33,875 bases of DNA from Candidatus Peregrinibacteria bacterium CG2_30_44_17 (GCA_001873565.1 MNZJ01000003.1:1-33875); one strand, 5' to 3'; shown: positions 20,769 through 29,370, counted from the first letter of the stretch. The notes: a model not told the origin generated them from the letters alone. Numbers and translations are program-made.

Positions 20769-21920
20769 TCAGAGAGTCCTTAGTTCTTTCGGCATATCCA
20801 TTGTAGTTGCTATAGCCTCCAAAAGCGAGTTGGATGCCAGTCTGTTAGCTCCGTGGAGACCTGTTCTTGCTGTTTCTCCGTAAGCGTATAGTCCCGGCAA
20901 AGATGTTCTGCCGCAAATATCTGTTGCAATTCCTCCGCATAGGTAATGAGCTGCTGGTTCTATTGGTATCGGTTCTTTTGTAAGATCGAACCCGTATTTT
21001 TTTAGAGTACTGTATACGTGGGAAAAAGTTGCTTTGGTTTTTGCCTTGTCTTTGTGAGTGAAGTCTAGGAATACTTTGTGTCCTGAATTCCGTTTCTTGT
21101 TGATTGCGGAGCAAACGATGTCTCTTGGTGCGAGTTCGTCTATGAATCTGGCACCGTTCTCGTCGATTATGCGTGCTCCTTCGCCTCTGAGGGCCTCTGT
21201 TAGTAGAAATGTTGGTTTTCCCGGCGCACTTAGAGCTGTAGGGTGAAACTGGATGTATTTCATGTCCATGAGTTTGGCGCCTACAGCTTTGGACATGTCT
21301 ATGCCATCTCCTGTTGAGACTTCCGGGTTTGTTGTTGCTTGGAATTTCCTCCCTATGCCGCCTGTGGCGAGAATAGTCGCTTTTGCGGCGATTCGCAGTG
21401 TGCAATTTTTTTGTTCACAAATTGCGTGGCAGCCTGTGATCTTGCCATTTTTCTTGGTTAATTTTGTGGCGCGTGTGTGCTCAAGGATGTGGATGTTTTT
21501 GATTTTGCGCACTTGCTTTATGAGTGCTTTTTCTATTGCATCTCCGGTGTGGTCGCCGACATGACTGATACGTCTTTCGCTGTGGCCACCCTCTCTGTGT
21601 AGAGTTTTGTCAAAATTCACTCCGATCGAAGCGAGGTGTCTTATGACCGCAGGGCCTTTTTCTATTATATACTTTACGGCAGACTTCTTGTTCGTGTAGT
21701 GGCCGGCTTTGAGAGTGTCTTCTATGTGCTTGCCTACGCTGTCTTTTTTGCTTGTGACTGCTGCTACTCCGCCTTGTGCCATCTCCGTTGCGCTGTCTGA
21801 GATTTTTTTCTTTGTAATCAAAAGGACTTCCCCATATTGAGATGCTGTGATGGCGAAGTTCAGTCCTGCTGCGCCAGATCCTATGACTAAAAATTTAACG
21901 GATCGTGATTCCGATTTCAT
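20769..21920 (-). CDS. nadB: L-aspartate oxidase, short form without C-terminal helical domain
   Basis: VIGSGAAGLNFAI; EMAQGGVAAV; HSERRISHVGDHTGDAIEKAL; EALRGEGARIIDENGARF; AAHYLCGGIATD; GLHGANRLASNSLLEA. Confidence 0.88.
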   Translation of the reverse strand: MKSESRSVKFLVIGSGAAGLNFAITASQYGEVLLITKKKISDSATEMAQGGVAAVTSKKDSVGKHIEDTLKAGHYTNKKSAVKYIIEKGPAVIRHLASIGVNFDKTLHREGGHSERRISHVGDHTGDAIEKALIKQVRKIKNIHILEHTRATKLTKKNGKITGCHAICEQKNCTLRIAAKATILATGGIGRKFQATTNPEVSTGDGIDMSKAVGAKLMDMKYIQFHPTALSAPGKPTFLLTEALRGEGARIIDENGARFIDELAPRDIVCSAINKKRNSGHKVFLDFTHKDKAKTKATFSHVYSTLKKYGFDLTKEPIPIEPAAHYLCGGIATDICGRTSLPGLYAYGETARTGLHGANRLASNSLLEAIATTMDMPKELRTL

Positions 21921-22194
21921 GGTAGTAAGGGAAGTATTTTTGAACCTCGGCTAAAAATTTATCTGCAAGCTTGGCTGAATATGCGTTGTTTTGACCTTTT
22001 TCCATCTGATTACATAGTTTTGATGTCCAATCTTCTACTATGTGTTGAATCTCTTTCCCCTCATTATCAAATAGTGATTTGTGTTTCCTCTTATCTTGTC
22101 CGTAATCTTGGTTGAGTAGCATGAATTTCATCATTTTCTCCTGATGCGTCTGAAACATTTCTTCGACATATTTTTTGTATTTCGGAGTTGCCAT
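21895..22194 (-). CDS. hypothetical protein, 99 aa, overlapping nadB start
   Basis: MATPKYKKYVEEMFQTHQEKMMKFMLLNQDYG...; 26-bp overlap. Confidence 0.6.
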   Translation of the reverse strand: MATPKYKKYVEEMFQTHQEKMMKFMLLNQDYGQDKRKHKSLFDNEGKEIQHIVEDWTSKLCNQMEKGQNNAYSAKLADKFLAEVQKYFPYYHEIGITIR

Positions 22195-22300
22195 GAGTTT
22201 TCCTGAAGTTAGATTTTTTACTTTCCTGTTTGAATTATAGCTTTTTCAGATTTCTTTTGGTAGTCTTTCTTTCGATTTACTTGGAATAAATCTAAACAAT

Positions 22301-23572
22301 ATGAATTTACCTGTACTGGTCGCCCCTGGTGGCGACTTTCAGAAGCTGCGCTATGCTTTCACTTATGGCGCCGATGAGGTCTATGTTGGCACGTCCGCTT
22401 TTTCACTCAGGTCTAAGACGTCTAAGATGCAACAAGAAGAGATCCTAAAAGGTAAGGCTTATGCAGATAAGATAGGCAAGAAGCTTAATATTGCTGTAAA
22501 TATCTATCCGCGTAACAACAAAATAGCTGGGATTTACAAGCACATAGAGTGGCTTCGTGATGAGGTTAAGCCTCATGCCATTATTGCCGCTGATGCTGGT
22601 GTTATTTCGATAATAAAAGAAGTCTGGCCCGATGCTAGGATCCATCTTTCCGTTCAAGCCAATAATGTCAACTGGAAGAGTGTTGAGTTTTGGCATAAGC
22701 AAGGCGTTAAGCGTGTCATTCTCTCCAGAGAGCTGCATATTGATGACATTCGTGAGATCAAGAAGAGAGTTCCTACAGTCGAGATCGAGGTGTTTGTCCA
22801 CGGAGCTATATGTATGGCTTATAGTGGGCGATGTTTGATTTCGAATTACATGACGTATCGAGACCCAAACCAAGGAGCTTGTGCGCATTCTTGCAGGTTT
22901 AAATATAAACTGCTCGAAGAGCCGAATAATCTAGGCGTTCTGGAGGATTTGAATGAGAAAAATCTTGTGGCAGAAGAGAGCTTGCGACCCGGAGAATATA
23001 TGCCAATTACAGAGGACGAGCATGGTACATACCTGATGAATTCGCGTGATATGTGCCTTCTTCCTTACTTGAAAGAGCTTATTGATGCAGGTGTAGATGG
23101 ACTTAAAATCGAAGGTCGCAGTAAGACAGTATACTATGCTGCTTGTGTTGTGCGTCTCTATAAGCAGGCTCTTAATGATATAGCTGCTGGTAAACCTTTT
23201 GACGAGTCGTTGATGGAAGAGGCTTATAAGATATCTTCTCGAGGTTATACTCCCGGATTTTTGTTTGGTGACTTGAAAGAGTATTCAATGCGTTACGAGG
23301 CTAACTCTTCTATAGCTAAGGCGAAATTTATTGGCATTATTGGAGAAGAGGTCGCTCCCGGTGAATACTTGGTAAACATCAAGAATCGTCTTGAAGTTGG
23401 TACTGATATCGAAGTCGTCATGCCTGATCGTATAGTTAGTACTAAGGTTACTACTTTCCGCAAAGAAGACGGCTCAGAAGTTGATACCGTACATGGTGGG
23501 GCAGGGGATAGAGTGTTTGTACTCGGCGAGAAAGGGCTTAGTGGAGGTTTGGCGCGGGTACTCTCTCAATAA
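22301..23572 (+). CDS. U32-family peptidase/RNA hydroxylation protein (TrhP/RlhA-like)
   Basis: LVAPGGDFQKLRYAFTYGADEVYVG; EVFVHGAICMAYSGRCLISNYMTYRDPNQGACAHSCRFKY; MNSRDMCLLPYLKELIDAGVDGLKIEGR. Confidence 0.92.
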   Translation: MNLPVLVAPGGDFQKLRYAFTYGADEVYVGTSAFSLRSKTSKMQQEEILKGKAYADKIGKKLNIAVNIYPRNNKIAGIYKHIEWLRDEVKPHAIIAADAGVISIIKEVWPDARIHLSVQANNVNWKSVEFWHKQGVKRVILSRELHIDDIREIKKRVPTVEIEVFVHGAICMAYSGRCLISNYMTYRDPNQGACAHSCRFKYKLLEEPNNLGVLEDLNEKNLVAEESLRPGEYMPITEDEHGTYLMNSRDMCLLPYLKELIDAGVDGLKIEGRSKTVYYAACVVRLYKQALNDIAAGKPFDESLMEEAYKISSRGYTPGFLFGDLKEYSMRYEANSSIAKAKFIGIIGEEVAPGEYLVNIKNRLEVGTDIEVVMPDRIVSTKVTTFRKEDGSEVDTVHGGAGDRVFVLGEKGLSGGLARVLSQ

Positions 23573-24059
23573 TCTCATCAGCTTTTGAAGTTGGGTCTAG
23601 ATCAATGCTGTTGTCGTAAGTTAGGTCTGCATTTGCAAGGTAAATATCTTTTCGTTCGCTCCAAAGAGTCTCGAGTTCTTCCTTGAGGCTCTTAAGGTTT
23701 GTTAGTGGTGGGCGATTTTTGTCGAATGCAATCCGTTCTTCGAGTTTTTCTATGGTTGCCGTTAGGAGTATGACGAATCCAGTGCTTTTTAATTTCTTTG
23801 CGTTCTCATGGTCTATAAAAGTCCCTCCGCCGGTTGCGATTACGAGGTTGTTTTTTTTGCTGATTTCTTCGGCAGCCTGTGATTCGAGATCTCGGAAATG
23901 CGACCATCCGTGTTCGTCGACTAGTTGTGCAATTTTTTTGTTCGCTAATCGTTCGATGTAGCTATCCAGGTCAACAAACTCGCGTCCCAGTTTCGTTGCT
24001 ATGAGTTTCCCGAGTGTGCTTTTTCCGCTACCCCTCATACCTGTTAATATAATGTTCAT
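23538..24059 (-). CDS. aroK: shikimate kinase
   Basis: IILTGMRGSGKSTLGKLIATKLGREFVDLDSYIE; ATGGGTFID; FDKNRPPL. Confidence 0.93.
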   Translation of the reverse strand: MNIILTGMRGSGKSTLGKLIATKLGREFVDLDSYIERLANKKIAQLVDEHGWSHFRDLESQAAEEISKKNNLVIATGGGTFIDHENAKKLKSTGFVILLTATIEKLEERIAFDKNRPPLTNLKSLKEELETLWSERKDIYLANADLTYDNSIDLDPTSKADEIIERVPAPNLH

Positions 24060-25173
24060 ATGCTTTTAGTAAAATTATTGCTAATAATGTCGTGATAGCT
24101 CCTATGATAATTGGTATCTGATGTCCGTAAGCTTCTCCCAGTGGGCCAAACACAAACGAACTTAGTGCCATTGCTGATGTTTGAGTGAGCGTTATTAGTC
24201 CGGAATTGCCGCCTATTCTTTCTTTCTTGAAGAATTGGGAAACCCCTGTATAGAGGAATACGAACATGAATGCGTCTCCTGCTTCGTGTACTGCTCTTCC
24301 TATGAACGATATAGCGACTAGTGGATATAGCATGACTAAATATCCTACTGCCGACATAAGTAGTCCGATTGTCACTATTTTTCGCATTTTTACTCCATTT
24401 TCTATCATCCTGTTGGCGATTCTGACAGATATGAACATGAACACTATAGCTGATCCGATGTACAGCCCCATTTGAGGGAATGAGAGTCCTAGTACTTCTT
24501 TGAGGAATGGTCCATATGAGGTGAATTCGGATCCCATGTGTATTGCAAATGAGAATATGATTGCCATGAAAAGCAAAACGTGTGGCCTGCATATGTCTTT
24601 GCCGTAAGTTTTTGTGTCGAATTTCCATGTCTCGGTATTTGGAAGGAAGGTAGATAAGATAAGTAGGGTCACCAGCATGCCGCATATGACGATTAAGTAT
24701 TTTTGGAAATCCATATAGCCGAGCAGATTGCCACTGAATATAGCTCCTAGGCCTGCTCCTAGCAGAGAGTAGCTTACATATGTCTTGATTCTGTGCGTGG
24801 GGCTTTCTTCGCCTGATGTTTTGTAAAACAAGCTGTCTATCGAGATACCATGTAGATTGCCTCCCAGTCCTCCTATGAAAAACAGTATTAATATGAATGG
24901 AAAGTGTTGCGTTTGGCTTAGCAGTGCCATCTCTATGATGAGAAGCATGAGTCCGATTTGAATGATGCGTTTTGATGTCATTCTGTCGTTGCTGAGTCCG
25001 GTTGGCAGTGTTACGAATAGTCCTGTGATCGTAACGACTGCGAATAGTAATCCTATTTGCGAGCCTGATAATCCTATGCTTGCAAAATATATTGCCCAAT
25101 AAAAAGCCACTGAGTTCATTATGAACTTGTATATTGTCTGAATGACTGTAATGAGCGTGAGTGAGCTTTTCAT
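24028..25173 (-). CDS. MFS transporter inside the shikimate operon
   Basis: Roughly 10-12 predicted TM helices, MFS-like repeats; overlaps aroK by 32 bp and abuts aroA. Confidence 0.85.
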   Translation of the reverse strand: MKSSLTLITVIQTIYKFIMNSVAFYWAIYFASIGLSGSQIGLLFAVVTITGLFVTLPTGLSNDRMTSKRIIQIGLMLLIIEMALLSQTQHFPFILILFFIGGLGGNLHGISIDSLFYKTSGEESPTHRIKTYVSYSLLGAGLGAIFSGNLLGYMDFQKYLIVICGMLVTLLILSTFLPNTETWKFDTKTYGKDICRPHVLLFMAIIFSFAIHMGSEFTSYGPFLKEVLGLSFPQMGLYIGSAIVFMFISVRIANRMIENGVKMRKIVTIGLLMSAVGYLVMLYPLVAISFIGRAVHEAGDAFMFVFLYTGVSQFFKKERIGGNSGLITLTQTSAMALSSFVFGPLGEAYGHQIPIIIGAITTLLAIILLKAYEHYINRYEG

Positions 25174-26346
25174 CTATGAGGTGGCTTTTTGAAAATCTTC
25201 CCAGAAGTTCTTGTAAGTTTTTGATACGCACTGTGGACCTGCGATCTCTATCTCAGGTATGCGTGATTTTAGGACTGCGGCGCACATTGCCATGCGATGG
25301 TCGTCATAAGTTTCGATTGTGGCTCCGTGCAGATCATTTCTGCCGTGGATTATGAGTCCGTCTTCGGCTTCTCGAACTTTTGCTCCTGTCTTTGATAGCT
25401 CTTTTGAAAGTGCAGCGAGCCTGTCAGTTTCTTTGTATCTTAGGTTGTGTAGGCCGGTTAGAGTGCTTTGCCCATTAGCGAAGCAGCATAATGTTGCCAG
25501 TGTCATTGCCGAATCAGGGAGCTCCTTTAGATCAACATTGCCAAGTGGTTTTAGCTCTTTGGGACCTATCACTTGTATTCCTTCTTGGTCTTCTATGACC
25601 CTGCATCCCATCTTTGCCATATAATCCAGGGCTAGTATGTCTGCTTGCAGGCTTTTACGGGTTAGATTGAGTACTTTGACGTCAAATCCCAGTGCTCCCA
25701 GTGCAAAGAAGTAACTTGCGCTGGATGCGTCGGTTTCGATTGCGTATGGACTCGCGAAATTCTCTATCATGCTCTTCGTCATCTCTATGTAAGGCTCTGA
25801 TACTGTCTGTCTTGTGATGATAATCTCCGGATTGCCGAGTAGGGGAGAGGCGAGCATGATTGCCGATATGTATTGACTGCTTATTTCCGATGAGATTTCT
25901 ATCTTTTGTGGTTTTATGCTTGGATCTCCGTGGACTATCAGTGGAGGGCAGTAGTCATTTGATTCTATGTCAAAGCCAATAGAAGTAAGAGCTTCTATTA
26001 AGTCTTTCATTGGTCTTTCTTGCATTCTTTTGTTCCCTGTAATGATCGACGTAAATGGTTGAGTCGCCAGTATGGGTGTCAAAAATCGCATGGCTGTTCC
26101 TGCCAGTCCGATGTCTAGCGTTTTCGAAGGCTTTGCAAAGCGGCCTCCAGAGCCTTGAATTACGATTTCTGTGCTATTTTTTTGTTCAATAAGTACCCCT
26201 AGTTCTCGTAGTGCATTTATGAGATTACGGCTATCATCACAGTCCAGAATGTTAAGTAGCCTCGTTTCTCCTTCCCGTAAAGCCGCAAGAATCAATGCTC
26301 TGTTCATGTAACTCTTAGATGATGGTACGTTGATCTTATTAGTCAT
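25174..26346 (-). CDS. aroA: 3-phosphoshikimate 1-carboxyvinyltransferase (EPSP synthase)
   Basis: VPSSKSYMNRALILAAL; GLAGTAMRFLTPIL; LPDSAMTLATLCCFANGQSTLTGLHNLRYKETDRL; DDHRMAMCAAVL. Confidence 0.96.
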   Translation of the reverse strand: MTNKINVPSSKSYMNRALILAALREGETRLLNILDCDDSRNLINALRELGVLIEQKNSTEIVIQGSGGRFAKPSKTLDIGLAGTAMRFLTPILATQPFTSIITGNKRMQERPMKDLIEALTSIGFDIESNDYCPPLIVHGDPSIKPQKIEISSEISSQYISAIMLASPLLGNPEIIITRQTVSEPYIEMTKSMIENFASPYAIETDASSASYFFALGALGFDVKVLNLTRKSLQADILALDYMAKMGCRVIEDQEGIQVIGPKELKPLGNVDLKELPDSAMTLATLCCFANGQSTLTGLHNLRYKETDRLAALSKELSKTGAKVREAEDGLIIHGRNDLHGATIETYDDHRMAMCAAVLKSRIPEIEIAGPQCVSKTYKNFWEDFQKATS

Positions 26347-27319
26347 ACTTCAGCTTGTTTGTTGTTTGTGCTTTCCCGATTTCATTGACTATGACGAATG
26401 TTGTCTTTCCGCTTATGTTTTTTTTGTCGCGCGCTATGAGTTCTTTTACTTTCTCTCTGCTGATGTTTCGTGGAATCTGTGTTGGCAAACCGTACAGTTT
26501 AAGTAGTTCTGCGATTTCCTCTGTATTTTTGGCTTTGGAGAGGAGGTTGACTTGATGCATCCCTATGGAGACAGCTTCGCCATGACTTATCTTGTAATTT
26601 GATGCTTGCTCTATGGCATGGCCGATCGTGTGACCGTAGTTAAGTAGCATGCGTAAGCCTTTTTCTTTCTCGTCTTTTTCTACTATGGCGATTTTGACCG
26701 CCGACGACTGAGTAATTAATTTGTTCAAGATGGCGGTGTCTTTTGCAAGGATTTTCTTGCGATTTTTCTTGAGGAAATCGAATAGCTTTGGATCTCTGAT
26801 GCATGCATGTTTGATTGATTCCGCTACGCCGTTTAGGAGCTCTTTCTTGGGTAGGGTATTCAGGAATTCAGGGTCAATTAGTGTGGTTATAGGCTGCAAA
26901 AATGTGCCTACGAGGTTTTTCCCGTTTGGAAGGTTGACTCCTGTTTTGCCGCCGATACTTGAGTCGACCATCGATAGCAGTGTAGTTGGCATTTGGATGT
27001 ATGGAATCCCTCTCATGTAAACAGAGGCAAGGAATCCTGTGAAATCTCCTATTACGCCTCCGCCCAGAGCAATGAGACAGCTTCCGCGGTCAAGACCTAG
27101 ATTAGCAAGTCTTTCTGCTGCTATTTCGATATTTTTGAGCTTCTTTAGGTCTTCTCCTGCCGGTTTGACTATGACGTCTATATCGTCAGGTAGATCTTTT
27201 CCGTAATGTTTGTAAACATTCTCATCCGTGATGATACAGTACCAATTTCTGCCAAGTTGTTTTAAAACTTGTTTGAGATCTTTAAGTAAACCTGTTTTTA
27301 TTTGGACTGTGACTTTCAT
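26339..27319 (-). CDS. aroB: 3-dehydroquinate synthase
   Basis: ALGGGVIGDFTGFLASVYMRGIPYIQMPTTLLSMVDSSIGGKTGVNLPNGKNLVGTFLQP; MLLNYGHTIGHAIE; SHGEAVSIGM. Confidence 0.97.
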   Translation of the reverse strand: MKVTVQIKTGLLKDLKQVLKQLGRNWYCIITDENVYKHYGKDLPDDIDVIVKPAGEDLKKLKNIEIAAERLANLGLDRGSCLIALGGGVIGDFTGFLASVYMRGIPYIQMPTTLLSMVDSSIGGKTGVNLPNGKNLVGTFLQPITTLIDPEFLNTLPKKELLNGVAESIKHACIRDPKLFDFLKKNRKKILAKDTAILNKLITQSSAVKIAIVEKDEKEKGLRMLLNYGHTIGHAIEQASNYKISHGEAVSIGMHQVNLLSKAKNTEEIAELLKLYGLPTQIPRNISREKVKELIARDKKNISGKTTFVIVNEIGKAQTTNKLKYD

Positions 27320-28342
27320 TTAATTAGTATTAACTGTTCTTCCGACTGCTGCAGCTACCGGACCCATCTTGAGAATTAAATCCGAGAACTCTTCAGGTGT
27401 AATAGATTGATCTCCATCAGATAGTGCTTCCTCTGGGTTTGGATGGACTTCTATTATGAGACCGTCAGCTCCTGCGGCTATCGATGCAAGGGATGCCGGT
27501 TTGACCAAGCTGGCTATACCTGTTGCGTGACTAGGGTCTACTATAAGCGGCAAATGGCTTAGTTCTTTTATGCGTGCTACTGCCCCTATGGAAAGAGTAT
27601 TTCGCATATCGTCTTCGTAAGTCCTGATTCCACGTTCGCATAATATCACTTCGCCGTTTCCTCCTGATAGTAAGTATTCCGCCGCAAGCAAGAATTCTTT
27701 CATAGTTGCACATAGTCCTCGTTTGAGCATTACGGGTTTCCTGATTTTGGAAAGCTCTCTGAGGAGTGTGAAATTCTGCATGTTGCGTGCGCCAATCTGA
27801 AGTATGTCTGTGTATTTCATTACTGTGTCGATATGGCGTGCGTCCATGATCTCCGTAATCATTATCATGTTGTTGGCGTCTGCCGCTTTGCGCATCATCT
27901 TGAGTCCTTCCTCTTTGTGTCCTTCGAAAGAGTATGGCCCTGTCCTGGGTTTGTAAGCTCCTCCTCTGAGGATTTTTGCTCCGGCTTTTGATACCGCCCT
28001 TGCGGTTACGTCCATCTGTTCCTGGCTTTCGACACTGCAAGGTCCTGCCATGATGGCGATCTCTTCGCCTCCGATTTTTACTCCTTTGACGTCGATTATT
28101 GTCGCTTCCGGTTTGCTCTCTCGTGATGCGAGTTTATAGGGTTGGAGGACAGGCATAACTTGTCCTACGCTTGGCATTGCACGTAAGTGACCGATGTCGA
28201 GTTTGCGTTCGTCTCCGATTACGGCGATTACAGTACGTTCGACGCCGTATAGTGGCACCGGTTCGAAACCTTGTTTTTGCAGCTCTGTAATAATATGGTC
28301 TGCGTGCTCCCTTGGAGCGTATCTTTTCATTACGATAATCAT
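27320..28342 (-). CDS. aroF: type I-beta 3-deoxy-7-phosphoheptulonate (DAHP) synthase with N-terminal ferredoxin-like domain
   Basis: [79 protein letters not shown]. Confidence 0.96.
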   Translation of the reverse strand: MIIVMKRYAPREHADHIITELQKQGFEPVPLYGVERTVIAVIGDERKLDIGHLRAMPSVGQVMPVLQPYKLASRESKPEATIIDVKGVKIGGEEIAIMAGPCSVESQEQMDVTARAVSKAGAKILRGGAYKPRTGPYSFEGHKEEGLKMMRKAADANNMIMITEIMDARHIDTVMKYTDILQIGARNMQNFTLLRELSKIRKPVMLKRGLCATMKEFLLAAEYLLSGGNGEVILCERGIRTYEDDMRNTLSIGAVARIKELSHLPLIVDPSHATGIASLVKPASLASIAAGADGLIIEVHPNPEEALSDGDQSITPEEFSDLILKMGPVAAAVGRTVNTN

Positions 28343-28349
28343 TTTAGTA

Positions 28350-28380
28350 GGGGATAGGGTATAGGGTATAGGGTGTAGGG
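28350..28380 (+). repeat. G-run repeat (G-quadruplex motif) immediately 5' of the DAHP synthase start
   Basis: GGGGATAGGGTATAGGGTATAGGGTGTAGGG: five G-runs, loops of 3-4 nt. Confidence 0.75.
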
Positions 28381-28476
28381 ACTGGTGGGGCGATTTTCAA
28401 AATACCTTCAGAAGGGGCCTTTAGCAAACAGATTGCCGTCTATGGTTTCATCCATTTTCGTTGTTTTTTAAGGAAT

Positions 28477-28508
28477 AAAAAAAGTCCTCATAAATTCTTA
28501 GCATGAGG
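28477..28508 (-). terminator. attenuator terminator of the shikimate operon leader
   Basis: Minus strand CCTCAT-GCTAAGAATTT-ATGAGG-AC-TTTTTTT. Confidence 0.75.
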
Positions 28509-28545
28509 GTTGGCGGAGCGGTATAAAGTCGTTACCCTATGCTAA
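28498..28545 (-). promoter_or_regulatory. antiterminator stem competing with the terminator
   Basis: TTAGCATAGGGT (28545-28534) pairs with ACCCT-C-ATGCTAA (28510-28498): 12 bp, one bulged nt. Confidence 0.75.
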
Positions 28546-28604
28546 AAATTAGTAAAATAAAAGTAAGCCCAGACGAACGGCAAATTTTGACTTACTTTTT
28601 GCAT
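28542..28604 (-). CDS. aromatic amino acid leader peptide MQKVSQNLPFVWAYFYFTNF*
   Basis: ATG CAA AAA GTA AGT CAA AAT TTG CCG TTC GTC TGG GCT TAC TTT TAT TTT ACT AAT TTT TAG; 7/20 aromatic codons, 17-20 nt after the expected TSS. Confidence 0.8.
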   Translation of the reverse strand: MQKVSQNLPFVWAYFYFTNF

Positions 28605-28627
28605 GAGGTTTTGATAAATTCGATAAG

Positions 28628-28656
28628 ACTTTACCGCTGAAATTTTTAATTGTCAA
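28628..28656 (-). promoter_or_regulatory. promoter TTGACA-17-TAAAGT of the shikimate operon leader
   Basis: Minus strand TTGACA 28656-28651; TAAAGT 28633-28628. Confidence 0.65.
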
Positions 28657-28660
28657 ATTC

Positions 28661-29368
28661 ATGGTTATAGATACGCATGCTCATCTTGATTTCCATCAGT
28701 TTGACGAAGATCGTGACGAAGTGATTAAGCGTGCAATTGATGCAGGAGTTGAGAGGATTGTTTGTTGTGGTTGCGACACAGAGTCGTCTAAGAGATGTAT
28801 CGATTTGGCGAAGCAGTATGACCTGATTGATGCGACTGTCGGGATTCATCCGAGCGACGCAGATCAATGGAACGATGAAGTTGCGAACAATTTTGTTGTT
28901 CAAAGTGCTCTAAGTGAGGTGGTTGCGATAGGGGAGATAGGGCTTGATTATTACCGTATGAGGCATTCTGAAGATATGCAGAAGAAGGCTTTTCGCGAGC
29001 AGCTTGCTTTGGCCAAGGAGGTCGGTTTGCCTGTTATTATCCATACGAGAGACTCTGCTCGTGATGTGTATGATTTACTCATTGAGTCAGGTTTGGAGCG
29101 TGTGACGTTGCACTGTTTTAACGAATCTCTTGAGTTCGCCGAAAAAGCGTGGGCCAGAGGCTGGAAGCTCGGGTTTGGTGGTACTATCACTTATCCGAAG
29201 AACGAAGAGCTGCGCAAGGTTGTTGCTGCCGCGCCCGAAGGCTTGTTTGTGCTTGAGACCGATTGTCCTTTCTTGCCTCCGCAAAGTCATCGAGGCGAGA
29301 GAAATGAGCCTGCGTTTATTACTGAAGTTGCTGCGGTCGTTTCCGATATTAGGCGTTATCAAGAGTGA
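28661..29368 (+). CDS. tatD: TatD-family metal-dependent hydrolase
   Basis: MVIDTHAHLDFHQFDEDRDEVI; ATVGIHPSDA; AIGEIGLDYYRM; PVIIHTRDS; LHCFNES; LETDCPFLPPQSHRGERNEP. Confidence 0.95.
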   Translation: MVIDTHAHLDFHQFDEDRDEVIKRAIDAGVERIVCCGCDTESSKRCIDLAKQYDLIDATVGIHPSDADQWNDEVANNFVVQSALSEVVAIGEIGLDYYRMRHSEDMQKKAFREQLALAKEVGLPVIIHTRDSARDVYDLLIESGLERVTLHCFNESLEFAEKAWARGWKLGFGGTITYPKNEELRKVVAAAPEGLFVLETDCPFLPPQSHRGERNEPAFITEVAAVVSDIRRYQE

Positions 29369-29370
29369 TT

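Noticed and set aside
24056-25231. 391-aa ORF on the minus strand
   Set aside because: Alternate frame of the MFS gene: Arg/His-rich, no recognisable domain, begins inside aroA; the MFS frame has clear TM helices.
28381-28660. T-box riboswitch upstream of the aro operon
   Set aside because: No UGGNACC T-box motif or Stem I/specifier features seen; the leader peptide and competing stems fit ribosome-mediated attenuation better.
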